64,000 nucleotides of DNA. It comes from Halictus rubicundus (Eukaryota; Arthropoda; Insecta; Hymenoptera; Halictidae). Both the position numbers and the translations under genes were made by a program. The stretch spans positions 62,001 to 126,000 of the forward strand of contig NW_027488858.1 of NCBI RefSeq assembly GCF_050948215.1. The letters are read 5' to 3'. This document shows positions 25,633 through 38,778 of the stretch, piece by piece (position 1 is the stretch's first letter; each line of letters starts with the position of its first letter). The notes under the pieces were generated by a model. That model searched no databases, had not been told where the DNA came from, and was given only the letters and a program-made list of their open reading frames with translations.

Positions 25633-27269
25633 CGAAAAATTTCCAGAGTTTTGTCGACGGAGTAGTACATCCGTCCATTATTTGCTAATAACTCGGTAAA
25701 TAATAGTAGTAGCGAGTTTGGTGTTACGATATATATTGTTAGAAACCGTCTATATTACAGTGATATCACGTCGAAAATCGTCTAGGACCGATACGGTAAA
25801 AGTTTCCTCTTAGCGGTGGGGCTTAGAAAAATGTTCGTCCAACGTCCGACGGAGTAGTACATCCGTCCATTATTAGCTAATAACTCGGTAAACAATAGTA
25901 GTAGCGAGTTTGGTGTTATGATATATATTGTTAGAAAACGTCTATATTACAGTGATATCACGTCGAAACTCGTCTAGGACCGATACGGAAAAAGTTTCCT
26001 CTTAGCGGTGGGGCTTAGAAAAATTTCCAGAGTTTTGTCGACGGAGTATTACATCCGTCCATTATTTGCTAATAACTCGGTAAATAATAGTAGTAGCGAG
26101 TTTGGTGTTATGATATATATTGTTAGAAACCGTCTATATTACAGTGATATCACGTCGAAAATCGTCTAGGACCGATACGGTAAAAGTTTCCTCTTAGCGG
26201 TGGGGCTTAGAAAATGTTCGTCCAACGTCCGACGGAGTAGTACATCCGTCCATTATTTGCCAATAACTCGGTAAATAATAGTAGTAGCGAGTTTGGTGTT
26301 ACGATATATATTGTTAGAAAACGTCTATATTACAGTGATATCACGTCGAAACTCGTCTAGGACCGATACGGAAAAAGTTTCCTCTTAGCGGTGGGGCTTA
26401 GAAAAATTTCCAGAGTTTTGTCGACGGAGTATTACATCCGTCCATTATTTGCTAATAACTCGGTAAATAATAGTAGTAGCGAGTTTGGTGTTATGATATA
26501 TATTGTTAGAAACCGTCTATATTACAGTGATATCACGTCGAAAATCGTCTAGGACAGATACGGAAAAAGTTTCCTCTTAGCGGTGGGGCTTAGAAAAATG
26601 TTCGTCCAACGTCCGACGGAGTAGTACATCCGTCCATTATTAGCTAATAACTCGGTAAACAATAGTAGTAGCGAGTTTGGTGTTATGATATATATTGTTA
26701 GAAACCGTCTATATTACAGTGATATCACGTCGAAAATGTTCTAGGACCGATACGGAAAAAGTTTCCTCTTAGCGGTGGGGCTTAGAAAAGTGTTCGTCCA
26801 ACGTCCGACGGAGTAGTACATTCGTCCATTATTTGCTAATAACTCAGTAAATAATAGTAGTAGCGAGTTTGGTGTTATGATATATATTGTTAGAAACCGT
26901 CTATATTACAGTGATATCACGTCGAAAATCGTCTAGGACCGATACGGTAAAAGTTTCCTCTTAGCGGTGGGGCTTAGAAAAATGTTCGTCCAACGTCCCA
27001 CGGAGTAGTACATCCGTCCATTATTAGCTAATAACTCGGTAAATAATAGTAGTAGCGAGTTTGGTGTTATGATATATATTGTTAGAAACCGTCTATATTA
27101 CAGTGATATCGGGTCGAAAATGGTCTAGGACCGATACGGAAAAAGTTTCCTCTTAGCGGTGGGGCTTAGAAAAGTGTTCGTCCAACGTCCGACGGAGTAG
27201 TACATCCGTCCATTATTAGCTAATAACTCGGTAAACAATAGTAGTAGCGAGTTTGGTGTTATGATATAT
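25633..27269 (+). repeat. Mosaic satellite with a two-monomer duplication
   Basis: No gene. A hybrid unit with an AAACG/AAACTC head, GGGGCTTAG and a B-type tail with AGTATT appears at about 25,917 and again at about 26,300, separated by one unit with a one-base deletion at 26,211. This makes a two-monomer (about 383-bp) duplication. An ATGTTC unit, a CCCACGG unit and a GGG-GGTC unit follow in the same order as at 2,305-2,880. Confidence 0.8.
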
Positions 27270-28800
27270 ATTGTTAGAAACCGTCTATATTACAGTGATA
27301 TCACGTCGAAAATCGTCTAGGACCGATACGGTAAAAGTTTCCTCTTAGCGGTGGGGCTTAGAAAAATGTTCGTCCAACGTCCGACGGAGTAGTACATCCG
27401 TCCATTATTAGCTAATAACTCGGTAAACAATAGTAGTAGCGAGTTTGGTGTTATGATATATATTGTTAGAAACCGTCTATATTACAGTGATATCACGTCG
27501 AAAATGTTCTAGGACCGATACGGAAAAAGTTTCCTCTTAGCGGTGGGGCTTAGAAAAGTGTTCGTCCAACGTCCGACGGAGTAGTACATTCGTCCATTAT
27601 TTGCTAATAACTCAGTAAATAATAGTAGTAGCGAGTTTGGTGTTATGATATATATTGTTAGAAACCGTCTATATTACAGTGATATCACGTCGAAACTCGT
27701 CTAGGACCGATACGGAAAAAGTTTCCTCTTAGCGGTGGGGCTTAGAAAAGTGTTCGTCCAACGTCCGACGGAGTAGTACATCCGTCCATTATTTGCTAAT
27801 AACTCGGTAAATAATAGTAGTAGCGAGTTTGGTGTTATGATATATATTGTTAGAAACCGTCTATATTACAGTGATATCACGTCGAAAATCGTCTAGGACC
27901 GATGCGGTAAAAGTTTCCTCTTAGCGGTGGGGCTTAGAAAAATGTTCGTCCAACGTCCGACGGAGTAGTACATCCGTCCATTATTAGCTAATAACTCGGT
28001 AAACAATAGTAGTAGCGAGTTTGGTGTTATGATATATATTGTTAGAAACCGTCTATATTACAGTGATATCACGTCGAAAATCGTCTAGGACCGATACGGT
28101 AAAAGTTTCCTCTTAGCGGTGGGGCTTAGAAAAGTGTTCGTCCAACGTCCGACGGAGTAGTACATCCGTCCATTATTAGCTAATATCTCGGTAAACAATA
28201 GTAGTAGGGAGTTTGGTGTTATGATATATATTGTTAGAAACCGTCTATATTACAGTGATATCACGTCGAAAATCGTCTAGGACCGATACGGAAAAAGTTT
28301 CCTCTTAGCGGTGGGGCTTAGAAAAGTGTTCGTCCAACGTCCGACGGAGTAGTACATCCGTCCATTATTTGCTAATAACTCGGTAAACAATAGTAGTAGC
28401 GAGTTTGGTGTTATGATATATATTGTTAGAAACCGTCTATATTACAGTGATATCACGTCGAAACTCGTCTAGGACCGATACGGAAAAAGTTTCCTCTTAG
28501 CGGTGGGGCTTAGAAAAGTGTTCGTCCAACGTCCGACGGAGTAGTACATCCGTCCATTATTAGCTAATAACTCGGTAAATAATAGTTGTAGCGAGTTTGG
28601 TGTTATGATATATATTGTTAGAAAACGTCTATATTACAGTGATATCACGTCGAAACTCGTCTAGGACCGATACGGTAAAAGTTTCCTCTTAGCGGTGGGG
28701 CTTAGAAAAGTGTTCGTCCAACGTCCGACGGAGTAGTACATCCGTCCATTATTAGCTAATAACTCGGTAAACAATAGTAGTAGCGAGTTTGGTGTTATGA
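27270..28800 (+). repeat. Eight-monomer block, left copy
   Basis: Matches 34,760-36,290 at an offset of 7,488 bases, exactly 39 monomers. Shared marks are TAATATCTCG (28,181 and 35,669), AATAGTTGTAG (28,581 and 36,069), and the same unit order: ATGTTC, AAACTC, GATGCGG, TAATATC, TTGCT/AAAC, AAACTC with TTGTAG, AAACG with AAACTC and CGGT. After 28,800 the copies part: a CGAAG unit here, a B unit there. Confidence 0.88.
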
Positions 28801-31800
28801 TATATATTGTTAGAAACCGTCTATATTACAGTGATATCACGTCGAAAATCGTCTAGGACCGATACGGTAAAAGTTTCCTCTTAGCGGTGGGGCTTAGAAA
28901 AATGTTCGTCCAACGTCCGACGAAGTAGTACATCCGTCCATTATTAGCTAATAACTCGGTAAACAATAGTAGTAGTGAGTTTGGTGTTATGATATATATT
29001 GTTAGAAACCGTCTATATTACAGTGATATCACGTCGAAACTCGTCTAGGACCGATACGGAAAAAGTTTCCTCTTAGCGGTGGGGCTTAGAAAAGTGTTCG
29101 TCCAACGTCCGACGGAGTAGTACATTCGTCCATTATTTGCTAATAACTCGGTAAATAATAGTAGTAGCGAGTTTGGTGTTATGATATATATTGTTAGAAA
29201 CCGTCTATATTACAGTGATATCACGTCGAAAATCGTCTATTACTGATACGGTAAAAGTTTCCTCTTAGCGGTGGGGCTTAGAAAAATGTTCGTCCAACGT
29301 CCGACGGAGTAGTACATCCGTCCATTATTAGCTAATAACTCGGTAAACAATAGTAGTAGCGAGTTTGGTGTTATGATATATATTGTTAGAAACCGTCTAT
29401 ATTACAGTGATATCACGTCGAAAATCGTCTAGGACCGATACGGAAAAAGTTTCCTCTTAGCGGTGGGGCTTAGAAAAGTGTTCGTCCAACGTCCGACGGA
29501 GTAGTACATCCGTCCATTATTAGCTAATAACTCGGTAAACAATAGTAGTAGCGAGTTTGGTGTTATGATATATATTGTTAGAAACCGTCTATATTACAGT
29601 GATATCACGTCGAAAATCGTCTAGGATCGATACGGAAAAAGTTTCCTCTTAGCGGTGGGACTTCGAAAAATTTCCAGAGTTTTGTCGACGGAGTAGTACA
29701 TCCGTCCATTATTTGCTAATAACTCGGTAAATAATAGTAGTAGCGAGTTTGGTGTTACGATATATATTGTTAGAAACCGTCTATATTACAGTGATATCAC
29801 GTCGAAAATCGTCTAGGACCGATACGGTAAAAGTTTCCTCTTAGCGGTGGGGCTTAGAAAAATGTTCGTCCAACGTCCGACGGAGTAGTACATCCGTCCA
29901 TTATTAGCTAATAACTCGGTAAACAATAGTAGTAGCGAGTTTGGTGTTATGATATATATTGTTAGAAACCGTCTATATTACAGTGATATCACGTCGAAAA
30001 TGTTCTAGGACCGATACGGAAAAAGTTTCCTCTTAGCGGTGGGGCTTAGAAAAGTGTTCGTCCAACGTCCGACGGAGTAGTACATTCGTCCATTATTTGC
30101 TAATAACTCAGTAAATAATAGTAGTAGCGAGTTTGGTGTTATGATATATATTGTTAGAAACCGTCTATATTACAGTGATATCACGTCGAAAATCGTCTAG
30201 GACCGATACGGTAAAAGTTTCCTCTTAGCGGTGGGGCTTAGAAAAATGTTCGTCCAACGTCCCACGGAGTAGTACATCCGTCCATTATTAGCTAATAACT
30301 CGGTAAATAATAGTAGTAGCGAGTTTGGTGTTATGATATATATTGTTAGAAACCGTCTATATTACAGTGATATCACGTCGAAAATCGTCTAGGACCGATG
30401 CGGTAAAAGTTTCCTCTTAGCGGTGGGGCTTAGAAAAGTGTTCGTCCAACGTCCGACGGAGTAGTACATCCGTCCATTATTAGCTAATAACTCGGTAAAC
30501 AATAGTAGTAGGGAGTTTGGTGTTATGATATATATTGTTAGAAACCGTCTATATTACAGTGATATCACGTCGAAAATCGTCTAGGACCGATACGGAAAAA
30601 GTTTCCTCTTAGCGGTGGGGCTTAGAAAAGTGTTCGTCCAACGTCCGACGGAGTAGTACATCCGTCCATTATTTGCCAATAACTCGGTAAATAATAGTAG
30701 TAGCGAGTTTGGTGTTACGATATATATTGTTAGAAACCGTCTATATTACAGTGATATCACGTCGAAAATCGTCTAGGACCGATACGGTAAAAGTTTCCTC
30801 TTAGCGGTGGGGCTTAGAAAAATGTTCGTCCAACGTCCGACGGAGTAGTACATCCGTCCATTATTAGCTAATAACTCTGTAAACAATAGTAGTAGCGAGT
30901 TTGGTGTTATGATATATATTGTTAGAAACCGTCTATATTACAGTGATATCACGTCGAAAATCGTCTAGGACCGATGCGGTAAAAGTTTCCTCTTAGCGGT
31001 GGGGCTTAGAAAAATGTTCGTCCAACGTCCGACGGAGTAGTACATCCGTCCATTATTAGCTAATAACTCGGTAAACAATAGTAGTAGCGAGTTTGGTGTT
31101 ATGATATATATTGTTAGAAACCGTCTATATTACAGTGATATCACGTCGAAAATCGTCTAGGACCGATACGGTAAAAGTTTCCTCTTAGCGGTGGGGCTTC
31201 GAAAAATTTCCAGAGTTTTGTCGACGGAGTAGTACATCCGTCCATTATTTGCTAATAACTCGGTAAATAATAGTAGTAGCGAGATTGGTGTTACGATATA
31301 TATTGTTAGAAACCGTCTATATTACAGTGATATCACGTCGAAAATCGTCTAGGACCGATACGGTAAAAGTTTCCTCTTAGCGGTGGGGCTTAGAAAAATG
31401 TTCGTCCAACGTCCGACGGAGTAGTACATCCGTCCATTATTAGCTAATAACTCGGTAAACAATAGTAGTAGCGAGTTTGGTGTTATGATATATATTGTTA
31501 GAAAACGTCTATATTACAGTGATATCACGTCGAAACTCGTCTAGGACCGATACGGAAAAAGTTTCCTCTTAGCGGTGGGGCTTAGAAAAGTGTTCGTCCA
31601 ACGTCCGACGGAGTAGTACATTCGTCCATTATTTGCTAATAACTCAGTAAATAATAGTAGTAGCGAGTTTGGTGTTATGATATATATTGTTAGAAACCGT
31701 CTATATTACAGAGATATCACGTCGAAAATCGTCTAGGATCGATACGGAAAAAGTTTCCTCTTAGCGGTGGGGCTTAGAAAAGTGTTCGTCCAACGTCCGA

Positions 31801-32250
31801 CGGAGTAGTACATTCGTCCATTATTTGCTAATAACTCAATAAATAATAGTAGTAGCGAGTTTGGTGTTATGATATATATTGTTAGAAACCGTCTATATTA
31901 CAGAGATATCACGTCGAAAATCGTCTCGGATCGATACGGAAAAAGTTTCCTCTTAGCGGTGGGACTTCGAAAAATTTCCAGAGTTTTGTCGACGGAGTAT
32001 TACATCCGTCCATTATTTGCTAATAACTCGGTAAATAATAGTAGTAGCGAGTTTGGTGTTATGATATATATTGTTAGAAACCGTCTACATTACAGTGATA
32101 TCACGTCGAAAATCGTCTAGGATCGATACGGAAAAAGTTTCCTCTTAGCGGTGGGACTTCGAAAAATTTCCAGAGTTTTGTCGACGGAGTAGTACATCCG
32201 TCCATTATTTGCTAATAACTCGGTAAATAATAGTAGTAGCGAGTTTGGTG
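28801..32250 (+). repeat. Mosaic satellite with a B-P-N-M four-monomer cassette
   Basis: No gene. At about 29,565-30,330 four units occur in the order B; TTACG/CGGT/AAATG; ATGTTC with ATTCG and CTCAG; CCCACGG. The same four recur near 33,980-34,750 and 43,190-43,960, and with the last two fused near 36,290-36,858. From 30,331 a series of GATGCGG, GGGAG-tailed, GCCAAT, CTCTG and GGGGCTTCG/B units follows. At 31,675-32,250 an AGAGATA unit carrying an A cassette precedes two B units. Confidence 0.8.
31869..32120 (+). other. Fortuitous 83-codon ORF inside the satellite
   Basis: Longest open frame in the window, but not a gene. The unit is 192 bp (64 codons), so every monomer is read in the same frame. 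In that frame an ordinary monomer gives only 19 codons from the ATG at unit position 3 to a TAG at 60-62, and a second TAG lies at unit 129-131 or nearby. Here the first TAG is changed by A to C at 31,927, and the second by the AGTATT variant (G to T at 32,000). Reading therefore continues into the next monomer and stops at its usual TAG (32,118-32,120). The protein begins and ends with the same monomer-encoded segment. No ribosome-binding or Kozak feature sets it apart and it has no recognisable domain. Confidence 0.9.
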
Positions 32251-33402
32251 TTATGATATATATTGTTAGAAACCGTCTATATTACAGTGATATCACGTCG
32301 AAAATCGTCTAGGACCGATACGGTAAAAGTTTCCTCTTAGCGGTGGGGCTTAGAAAAATGTTCGTCCAACGTCCGACGGAGTAGTACATCCGTCCATTAT
32401 TAGCTAATAACTCTGTAAACAATAGTAGTAGCGAGTTTGGTGTTATGATATGTATTGTTAGAAACCGTCTATATTACAGTGATATCACGTCGAAAATCGT
32501 CTAGGACCGATGCGGTAAAAGTTTCCTCTTAGCGGTGGGGCTTAGAAAAATGTTCGTCCAACGTCCGACGGAGTAGTACATCCGTCCATTATTAGCTAAT
32601 AACTCGGTAAACAATAGTAGTAGCGAGTTTGGTGTTATGATATATATTGTTAGAAACCGTCTATATTACAGTGATATCACGTCGAAAATCGTCTAGGACC
32701 GATACGGTAAAAGTTTCCTCTTAGCGGTGGGGCTTCGAAAAATTTCCATAGTTTTGTCGACGGAGTAGTACATCCGTCCATTATTTGCTAATAACTCGGT
32801 AAATAATAGTAGTAGCGAGTTTGGTGTTATGATATATATTGTTAGAAACCGTCTATATTACAGTGATATCACGTCGAAAATCGTCTAGGACCGATACGGT
32901 AAAAGTTTCCTCTTAGCGGTGGGGCTTAGAAAAATGTTCGTCCAACGTCCGACGGAGTAGTACATCCGTCCATTATTAGCTAATAACTCTGTAAACAATA
33001 GTAGTAGCGAGTTTGGTGTTATGATATATATTGTTAGAAACCGTCTATATTACACTGATATCACGTCGAAAATCGTCTAGGACCGATGCGGTAAAAGTTT
33101 CCTCTTAGCGGTGGGGCTTAGAAAAATGTTCGTCCAACGTCCGACGGAGTAGTACATCCGTCCATTATTAGCTAATAACTCGGTAAACAATAGTAGTAGC
33201 GAGTTTGGTGTTATGATATATATGGTTAGAAACCGTCTATATTACAGTGATATCACGTCGAAAATCGTCTAGGACCGATACGGTAAAAGTTTCCTCTTAG
33301 CGGTGGGGCTTCGAAAAATTTCCAGAGTTTTGTCGACGGAGTAGTACATCCGTCCATTATTTGCTAATAACTCGGTAAATAATAGTAGTAGCGAGTTTGG
33401 TG
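32251..33402 (+). repeat. Three-monomer tandem duplication (2 x 576 bp)
   Basis: Units at 32,251, 32,443 and 32,635 (CTCTG; GATGCGG; GGGGCTTCG with B cassette) are repeated in the same order at 32,827, 33,019 and 33,211. The CTCTG mark lies at 32,411 and 32,987, 576 bases apart. Private changes separate the copies: TATGTATTG near 32,450, CCATAGTTTT near 32,746, TACACTGATA near 33,051 and TATATGGTT near 33,221. The same trio occurs singly at about 30,715-31,290. Confidence 0.88.
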
Positions 33403-34759
33403 TTACGATATATATTGTTAGAAACCGTCTATATTACAGTGATATCACGTCGAAAATCGTCTAGGACCGATACGGTAAAAGTTTCCTCTTAGCGGTGGGG
33501 CTTAGAAAAATGTTCGTCCAACGTCCGACGGAGTAGTACATCCGTCCATTATTAGCTAATAACTCGGTAAACAATAGTAGTAGCGAGTTTGGTGTTATGA
33601 TATATATTGTTAGAAAACGTCTATATTACAGTGATATCACGTCGAAACTCGTCTAGGACCGATACGGAAAAAGTTTCCTCTTAGCGGTGGGGCTTAGAAA
33701 AGTGTTCGTCCAACGTCCGACGGAGTAGTACATTCGTCCATTATTTGCTAATAACTCAGTAAATAATAGTAGTAGCGAGTTTGGTGTTATGATATATATT
33801 GTTAGAAACCGTCTATATTACAGAGATATCACGTCGAAAATCGTCTAGGATCGATACGGAAAAAGTTTCCTCTTAGCGGTGGGGCTTAGAAAAGTGTTCG
33901 TCCAACGTCCGACGGAGTAGTACATTCGTCCATTATTTGCTAATAACTCAGTAAATAATAGTAGTAGCGAGTTTGGTGTTATGATATATATTGTTAGAAA
34001 CCGTCTACATTACAGTGATATCATGTCGAAAATCGTCTAGGATCGATACGGAAAAAGTTTCCCCTTAGCGGTGGGACTTCGAAAAATTTCCAGAGTTTTG
34101 TCGACGGAGTAGTACATCCGTCCATTATTTGCTAATAACTCGGTAATTAATAGTAGTAGCGAGTTTGGTGTTACGATATATATTGTTAGAAACCGTCTAT
34201 ATTACAGTGATATCACGTCGAAAATCGTCTAGGACCGATACGGTAAAAGTTTCCTCTTAGCGGTGGGGCTTAGAAAAATGTTCGTCCAACGTCCGACGGA
34301 GTAGTACATCCGTCCATTATTAGCTAATAACTCGGTAAACAATAGTAGTAGCGAGTTTGGTGTTATGATATATATTGTTAGAAACCGTCTATATTACAGT
34401 GATATCACGTCGAAAATGTTCTAGGACCGATACGGAAAAAGTTTCCTCTTAGCGGTGGGGCTTAGAAAAGTGTTCGTCCAACGTCCGACGGAGTAGTACA
34501 TTCGTCCATTATTTGCTAATAACTCAGTAAATAATAGTAGTAGCGAGTTTGGTGTTATGATATATATTTTTAGAAACCGTCTATATTACAGTGATATCAC
34601 GTCGAAAATCGTCTAGGACCGATACGGTAAAAGTTTCCTCTTAGCGGTGGGGCTTAGAAAAATGTTCGTCCAACGTCCCACGGAGTAGTACATCCGTCCA
34701 TTATTTGCTAATAACTCGGTAAATAATAGTAGTAGCGAGTTTGGTGTTACGATATATAT
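33403..34759 (+). repeat. Mosaic satellite
   Basis: No gene. AAACTC and AGAGATA units lead into the B, P, N, M four-monomer cassette (about 33,979-34,746). The CCCACGG unit of this copy carries the private change TATATTTTTAG near 34,565 and a TTTGCT tail in place of TAGC. The B unit has CTACATT and TCATGTCG changes and CCCCTTAG; the CTACATT form is shared with the unit at 32,059. Confidence 0.8.
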
Positions 34760-36290
34760 TGTTAGAAACCGTCTATATTACAGTGATATCACGTCGAAAA
34801 TCGTCTAGGACCGATACGGTAAAAGTTTCCTCTTAGCGGAGGGGGTTAGAAAAATGTTCGTCCAACGTCCGACGGAGTAGTACATCCGTCCATTATTAGC
34901 TAATAACTCGGTAAACAATAGTAGTAGCGAGTTTGGTGTTATGATATATATTGTTAGAAACCGTCTATATTACAGTGATATCACGTCGAAAATGTTCTAG
35001 GACCGATACGGAAAAAGTTTCCTCTTAGCGGTGGGGCTTAGAAAAGTGTTCGTCCAACGTCCGACGGAGTAGTACATTCGTCCATTATTTGCTAATAACT
35101 CAGTAAATAATAGTAGTAGCGAGTTTGGTGTTATGATATATATTGTTAGAAACCGTCTATATTACAGTGATATCACGTCGAAACTCGTCTAGGACCGATA
35201 CGGAAAAAGTTTCCTCTTAGCGGTGGGGCTTAGAAAAGTGTTCGTCCAACGTCCGACGGAGTAGTACATCCGTCCATTATTTGCTAATAACTCGGTATAT
35301 AATAGTAGTAGCGAGTTTGGTGTTATGATATATATTGTTAGAAACCGTCTATATTACAGTGATATCACGTCGAAAATCGTCTAGGACCGATGCGGTAAAA
35401 GTTTCCTCTTAGCGGTGGGGCTTAGAAAAATGTTCGTCCAACGTCCGACGGAGTAGTACATCCGTCCATTATTAGCTAATAACTCGGTAAACAATAGTAG
35501 TAGCGAGTTTGGTGTTATGATATATATTGTTAGAAACCGTCTATATTACAGTGATATCACGTCGAAAATCGTCTAGGACCGATGCGGTAAAAGTTTCCTC
35601 TTAGCGGTGGGGCTTAGAAAAGTGTTCGTCCAACGTCCGACGGAGTAGTACATCCGTCCATTATTAGCTAATATCTCGGCAAACAATAGTAGTAGGGAGT
35701 TTGGTGTTATGATATATATTGTTAGAAACCGTCTATATTACAGTGATATCACGTCGAAAATCGTCTAGGACCGATACGGAAAAAGTTTCCTCTTAGCGGT
35801 GGGGCTTAGAAAAGTGTTCGTCCAACGTCCGACGGAGTAGTACATCCGTCCATTATTTGCTAATAACTCGATAAACAATAGTAGCAGTGAGTTTGGTGTT
35901 ATGATATATATTGTTAGAAACCGTCTATATTACAGTGATATCACGTCGAAACTCGTCTAGGACCGATACGGAAAAAGTTTCCTCTTAGCGGTGGGGCTTA
36001 GAAAAGTGTTCGTCCAACGTCCGACGGAGTAGTACATCCGTCCATTATTAGCTAATAACTCGGTAAATAATAGTTGTAGCGAGTTTGGTGTTATGATATA
36101 TATTGTTAGAAAACGTCTATATTACAGTGATATCACGTCGAAACTCGTCTAGGACCGATACGGTAAAAGTTTCCTCTTAGCGGTGGGGCTTAGAAAAGTG
36201 TTCGTCCAACGTCCGACGGAGTAGTACATCCGTCCATTATTAGCTAATAACTCGGTAAACAATAGTAGTAGCGAGTTTGGTGTTATGATA
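34760..36290 (+). repeat. Eight-monomer block, right copy
   Basis: Copy of 27,270-28,800, 39 monomers away with no net indel between. Differences seen: GCGGAGGGGGTTAG near 34,838, GGTATATAATAG near 35,295, GATGCGG instead of GATACGG in the TAATATC unit, CTCGGCAAAC near 35,676, and CGATAAACAATAGTAGCAGTG near 35,869. These private changes outnumber those between the 9-monomer copies at the right end, so this duplication is probably older. Confidence 0.87.
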
Positions 36291-36858
36291 TATATTGTTA
36301 GAAACCGTCTATATTACAGTGATATCACGTCGAAAATCGTCTAGGATCGATACGGAAAAAGTTTCCTCTTAGCGGTGGGACTTCGAAAAATTTCCAGAGT
36401 TTTGTCGACGGAGTAGTACATCCGTCCATTATTTGCTAATAACTCGGTAAATAATAGTAGTAGCGAGTTTGGTGTTACGATATATATTGTTAGAAACCGT
36501 CTATATTACAGTGATATCACGTCGAAAATCGTCTAGGACCGATACGGTAAAAGTTTCCTCTTAGCGGTGGGGCTTAGAAAAATGTTCGTGCAACGTCCGA
36601 CGGAGTAGTACATCCGTCCATTATTAGCTAATAACTCGGTAAACAATAGTAGTAGCGAGTTTGGTGTTATGATATATATTGTTAGAAACCGTCTATATTA
36701 CAGTGATATCACGTCGAAAATGTTCTAGGACCGATACGGAAAAAGTTTCCTCTTAGCGGTGGGGCTTAGAAAAATGTTCGTCCAACGTCCCACGGAGTAG
36801 TACATCCGTCCATTATTAGCTAATAACTCGGTAAATAATAGTAGTAGCGAGTTTGGTG
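36291..36858 (+). repeat. B-P-N/M cassette with a fused unit
   Basis: Three monomers: a B unit, a TTACG/CGGT/AAATG unit (private GTTCGTGCAACG near 36,585), and a unit that has the ATGTTC/CGGA head of one type and the AAATG/CCCACGG/TAGC/AAAT tail of the next. Elsewhere these two are separate neighbours, so one repeat length was lost between their midpoints, leaving a hybrid. Confidence 0.85.
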
Positions 36859-38778
36859 TTATGATATATATTGTTAGAAACCGTCTATATTACAGTGATA
36901 TCACGTCGAAAATCGTCTAGGACCGATGCGGTAAAAGTTTCCTCTTAGCGGTGGGGCTTAGAAAAATGTTCGTCCAACGTCCGACGGAGTAGTACATCCG
37001 TCCATTATTAGCTAATAACTCGGTAAACAATAGTAGTAGCGAGTTTGGTGTTATGATATATATTGTTAGAAACCGTCTATATTACAGTGATATCACGTCG
37101 AAAATCGTCTAGGACCGATACGGTAAAAGTTTCCTCTTAGCGGTGGGGCTTAGAAAAGTGTTCGTCCAACGTCCGACGGAGTAGTACATCCGTCCATTAT
37201 TAGCTAATAACTCGGTAAACAATAGTAGTAGGGAGTTTGGTGTTATGATATATATTGTTAGAAACCGTCTATATTACAGTGATATCACGTCGAAAATCGT
37301 CTAGGACCGATACGGAAAAAGTTTCCTCTTAGCGGTGGGGCTTAGAAAAGTGTTCGTCCAACGTCGGACGGAGTAGTACATCCGTCCATTATTTGCCAAT
37401 AACTCGGTAAATAATAGTAGTAGCGAGTTTGGTGTTACGATATATATTGTTAGAAACCGTCTATATTACAGTGATATCACGTCGAAAATCGTCTAGGACC
37501 GATGCGGTAAAAGTTTCCTCTTAGCGGTGGGGCTTAGAAAAATGTTCGTCCAACGTCCGACGGAGTAGTACATCCGTCCATTATTAGCTAATAACTCGGT
37601 AAACAATAGTAGTAGCGAGTTTGGTGTTATGATATATATTGTTAGAAACCGTCTATATTACAGTGATATCACGTCGAAAATCGTCTAGGACCGATACGGT
37701 AAAAGTTTCCTCTTAGCGGTGGGGCTTCGAAAAATTTCCAGAGTTTTGTCGACGGAGTAGTACATCCGTCCATTATTTGCTAATAACTCGGTAAATAATA
37801 GTAGTAGCGAGTTTGGTGTTATGATATATATTGTTAGAAACCGTCTATATTACAGTGATATCACGTCGAAAATCGTCTGGGACCGATGCGGTAAAAGTTT
37901 CCTCTTAGCGGTGGGGCTTAGAAAAATGTTCGTCCAACGTCCGACGGAGTAGTACATCCGTCCATTATTAGCTAATAACTCGGTAAACAATAGTAGTAGC
38001 GAGTTTGGTGTTATGATATATATTGTTAGAAACCGTCTATATTACAGTGATATCACGTCGAAAATCGTCTAGGACCGATACGGTAAAAGTTTCCTCTTAG
38101 CGGTGGGGCTTAGAAAAGTGTTCGTCCAACGTCCGACGGAGTAGTACATCCGTCCATTATTAGCTAATAACTCGGTAAACAATAGTAGTAGGGAGTTTGG
38201 TGTTATGATATATATTGTTAGAAACCGTCTATATTACAGTGATATCACGTCGAAAATCGTCTAGGACCGATACGGAAAAAGTTTCCTCTTAGCGGTGGGG
38301 CTTAGAAAAGTGTTCGTCCAACGTCCGACGGAGTAGTACATCCGTCCATTATTTGCCAATAACTCGGTAAATAATAGTAGTAGCGAGTTTGGTGTTACGA
38401 TATATATTGTTAGAAACCGTCTATATTACAGTGATATCACGTCGAAAATCGTCTAGGACCGATACGGTAAAAGTTTCCTCTTAGCGGTGGGGCTTAGAAA
38501 AATGTTCGTCCAACGTCCGACGGAGTAGTACATCCGTCCATTATTAGCTAATAACTCTGTAAACAATAGTAGTAGCGAGTTTGGTGTTATGATATATATT
38601 GTTAGAAACCGTCTATATTACAGTGATATCACGTCGAAAATCGTCTAGGACCGATGCGGTAAAAGTTTCCTCTTAGCGGTGGGGCTTAGAAAAATGTTCG
38701 TCCGACGTCCGACGGAGTAGTACATCCGTCCATTATTAGCTAATAACTCGGTAAACAATAGTAGTAGCGAGTTTGGTG
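36859..38778 (+). repeat. Five-monomer tandem duplication (2 x 960 bp)
   Basis: Copies at 36,859-37,818 and 37,819-38,778 begin GATGCGG unit; GTG unit with GGGAG tail; GCCAAT unit; TTACG/CGGT unit. The GGGAG mark lies 960 bases apart (about 37,231 and 38,191). The fifth unit differs: GGGGCTTCG with B cassette in the first, GATGCGG/A in the second, whose following unit is the B one, so the second copy is shifted by a CTCTG unit. Private changes: ACGTCGGACGG near 37,363, GTCTGGGACC near 37,876 and TCCGACGTCCG near 38,700. Confidence 0.8.

Noticed and set aside
31869..32120. A real protein-coding gene
   Set aside because: It is satellite sequence read through two point-mutated stops, begins and ends with the same repeat-encoded segment, and has no domain or independent signal.
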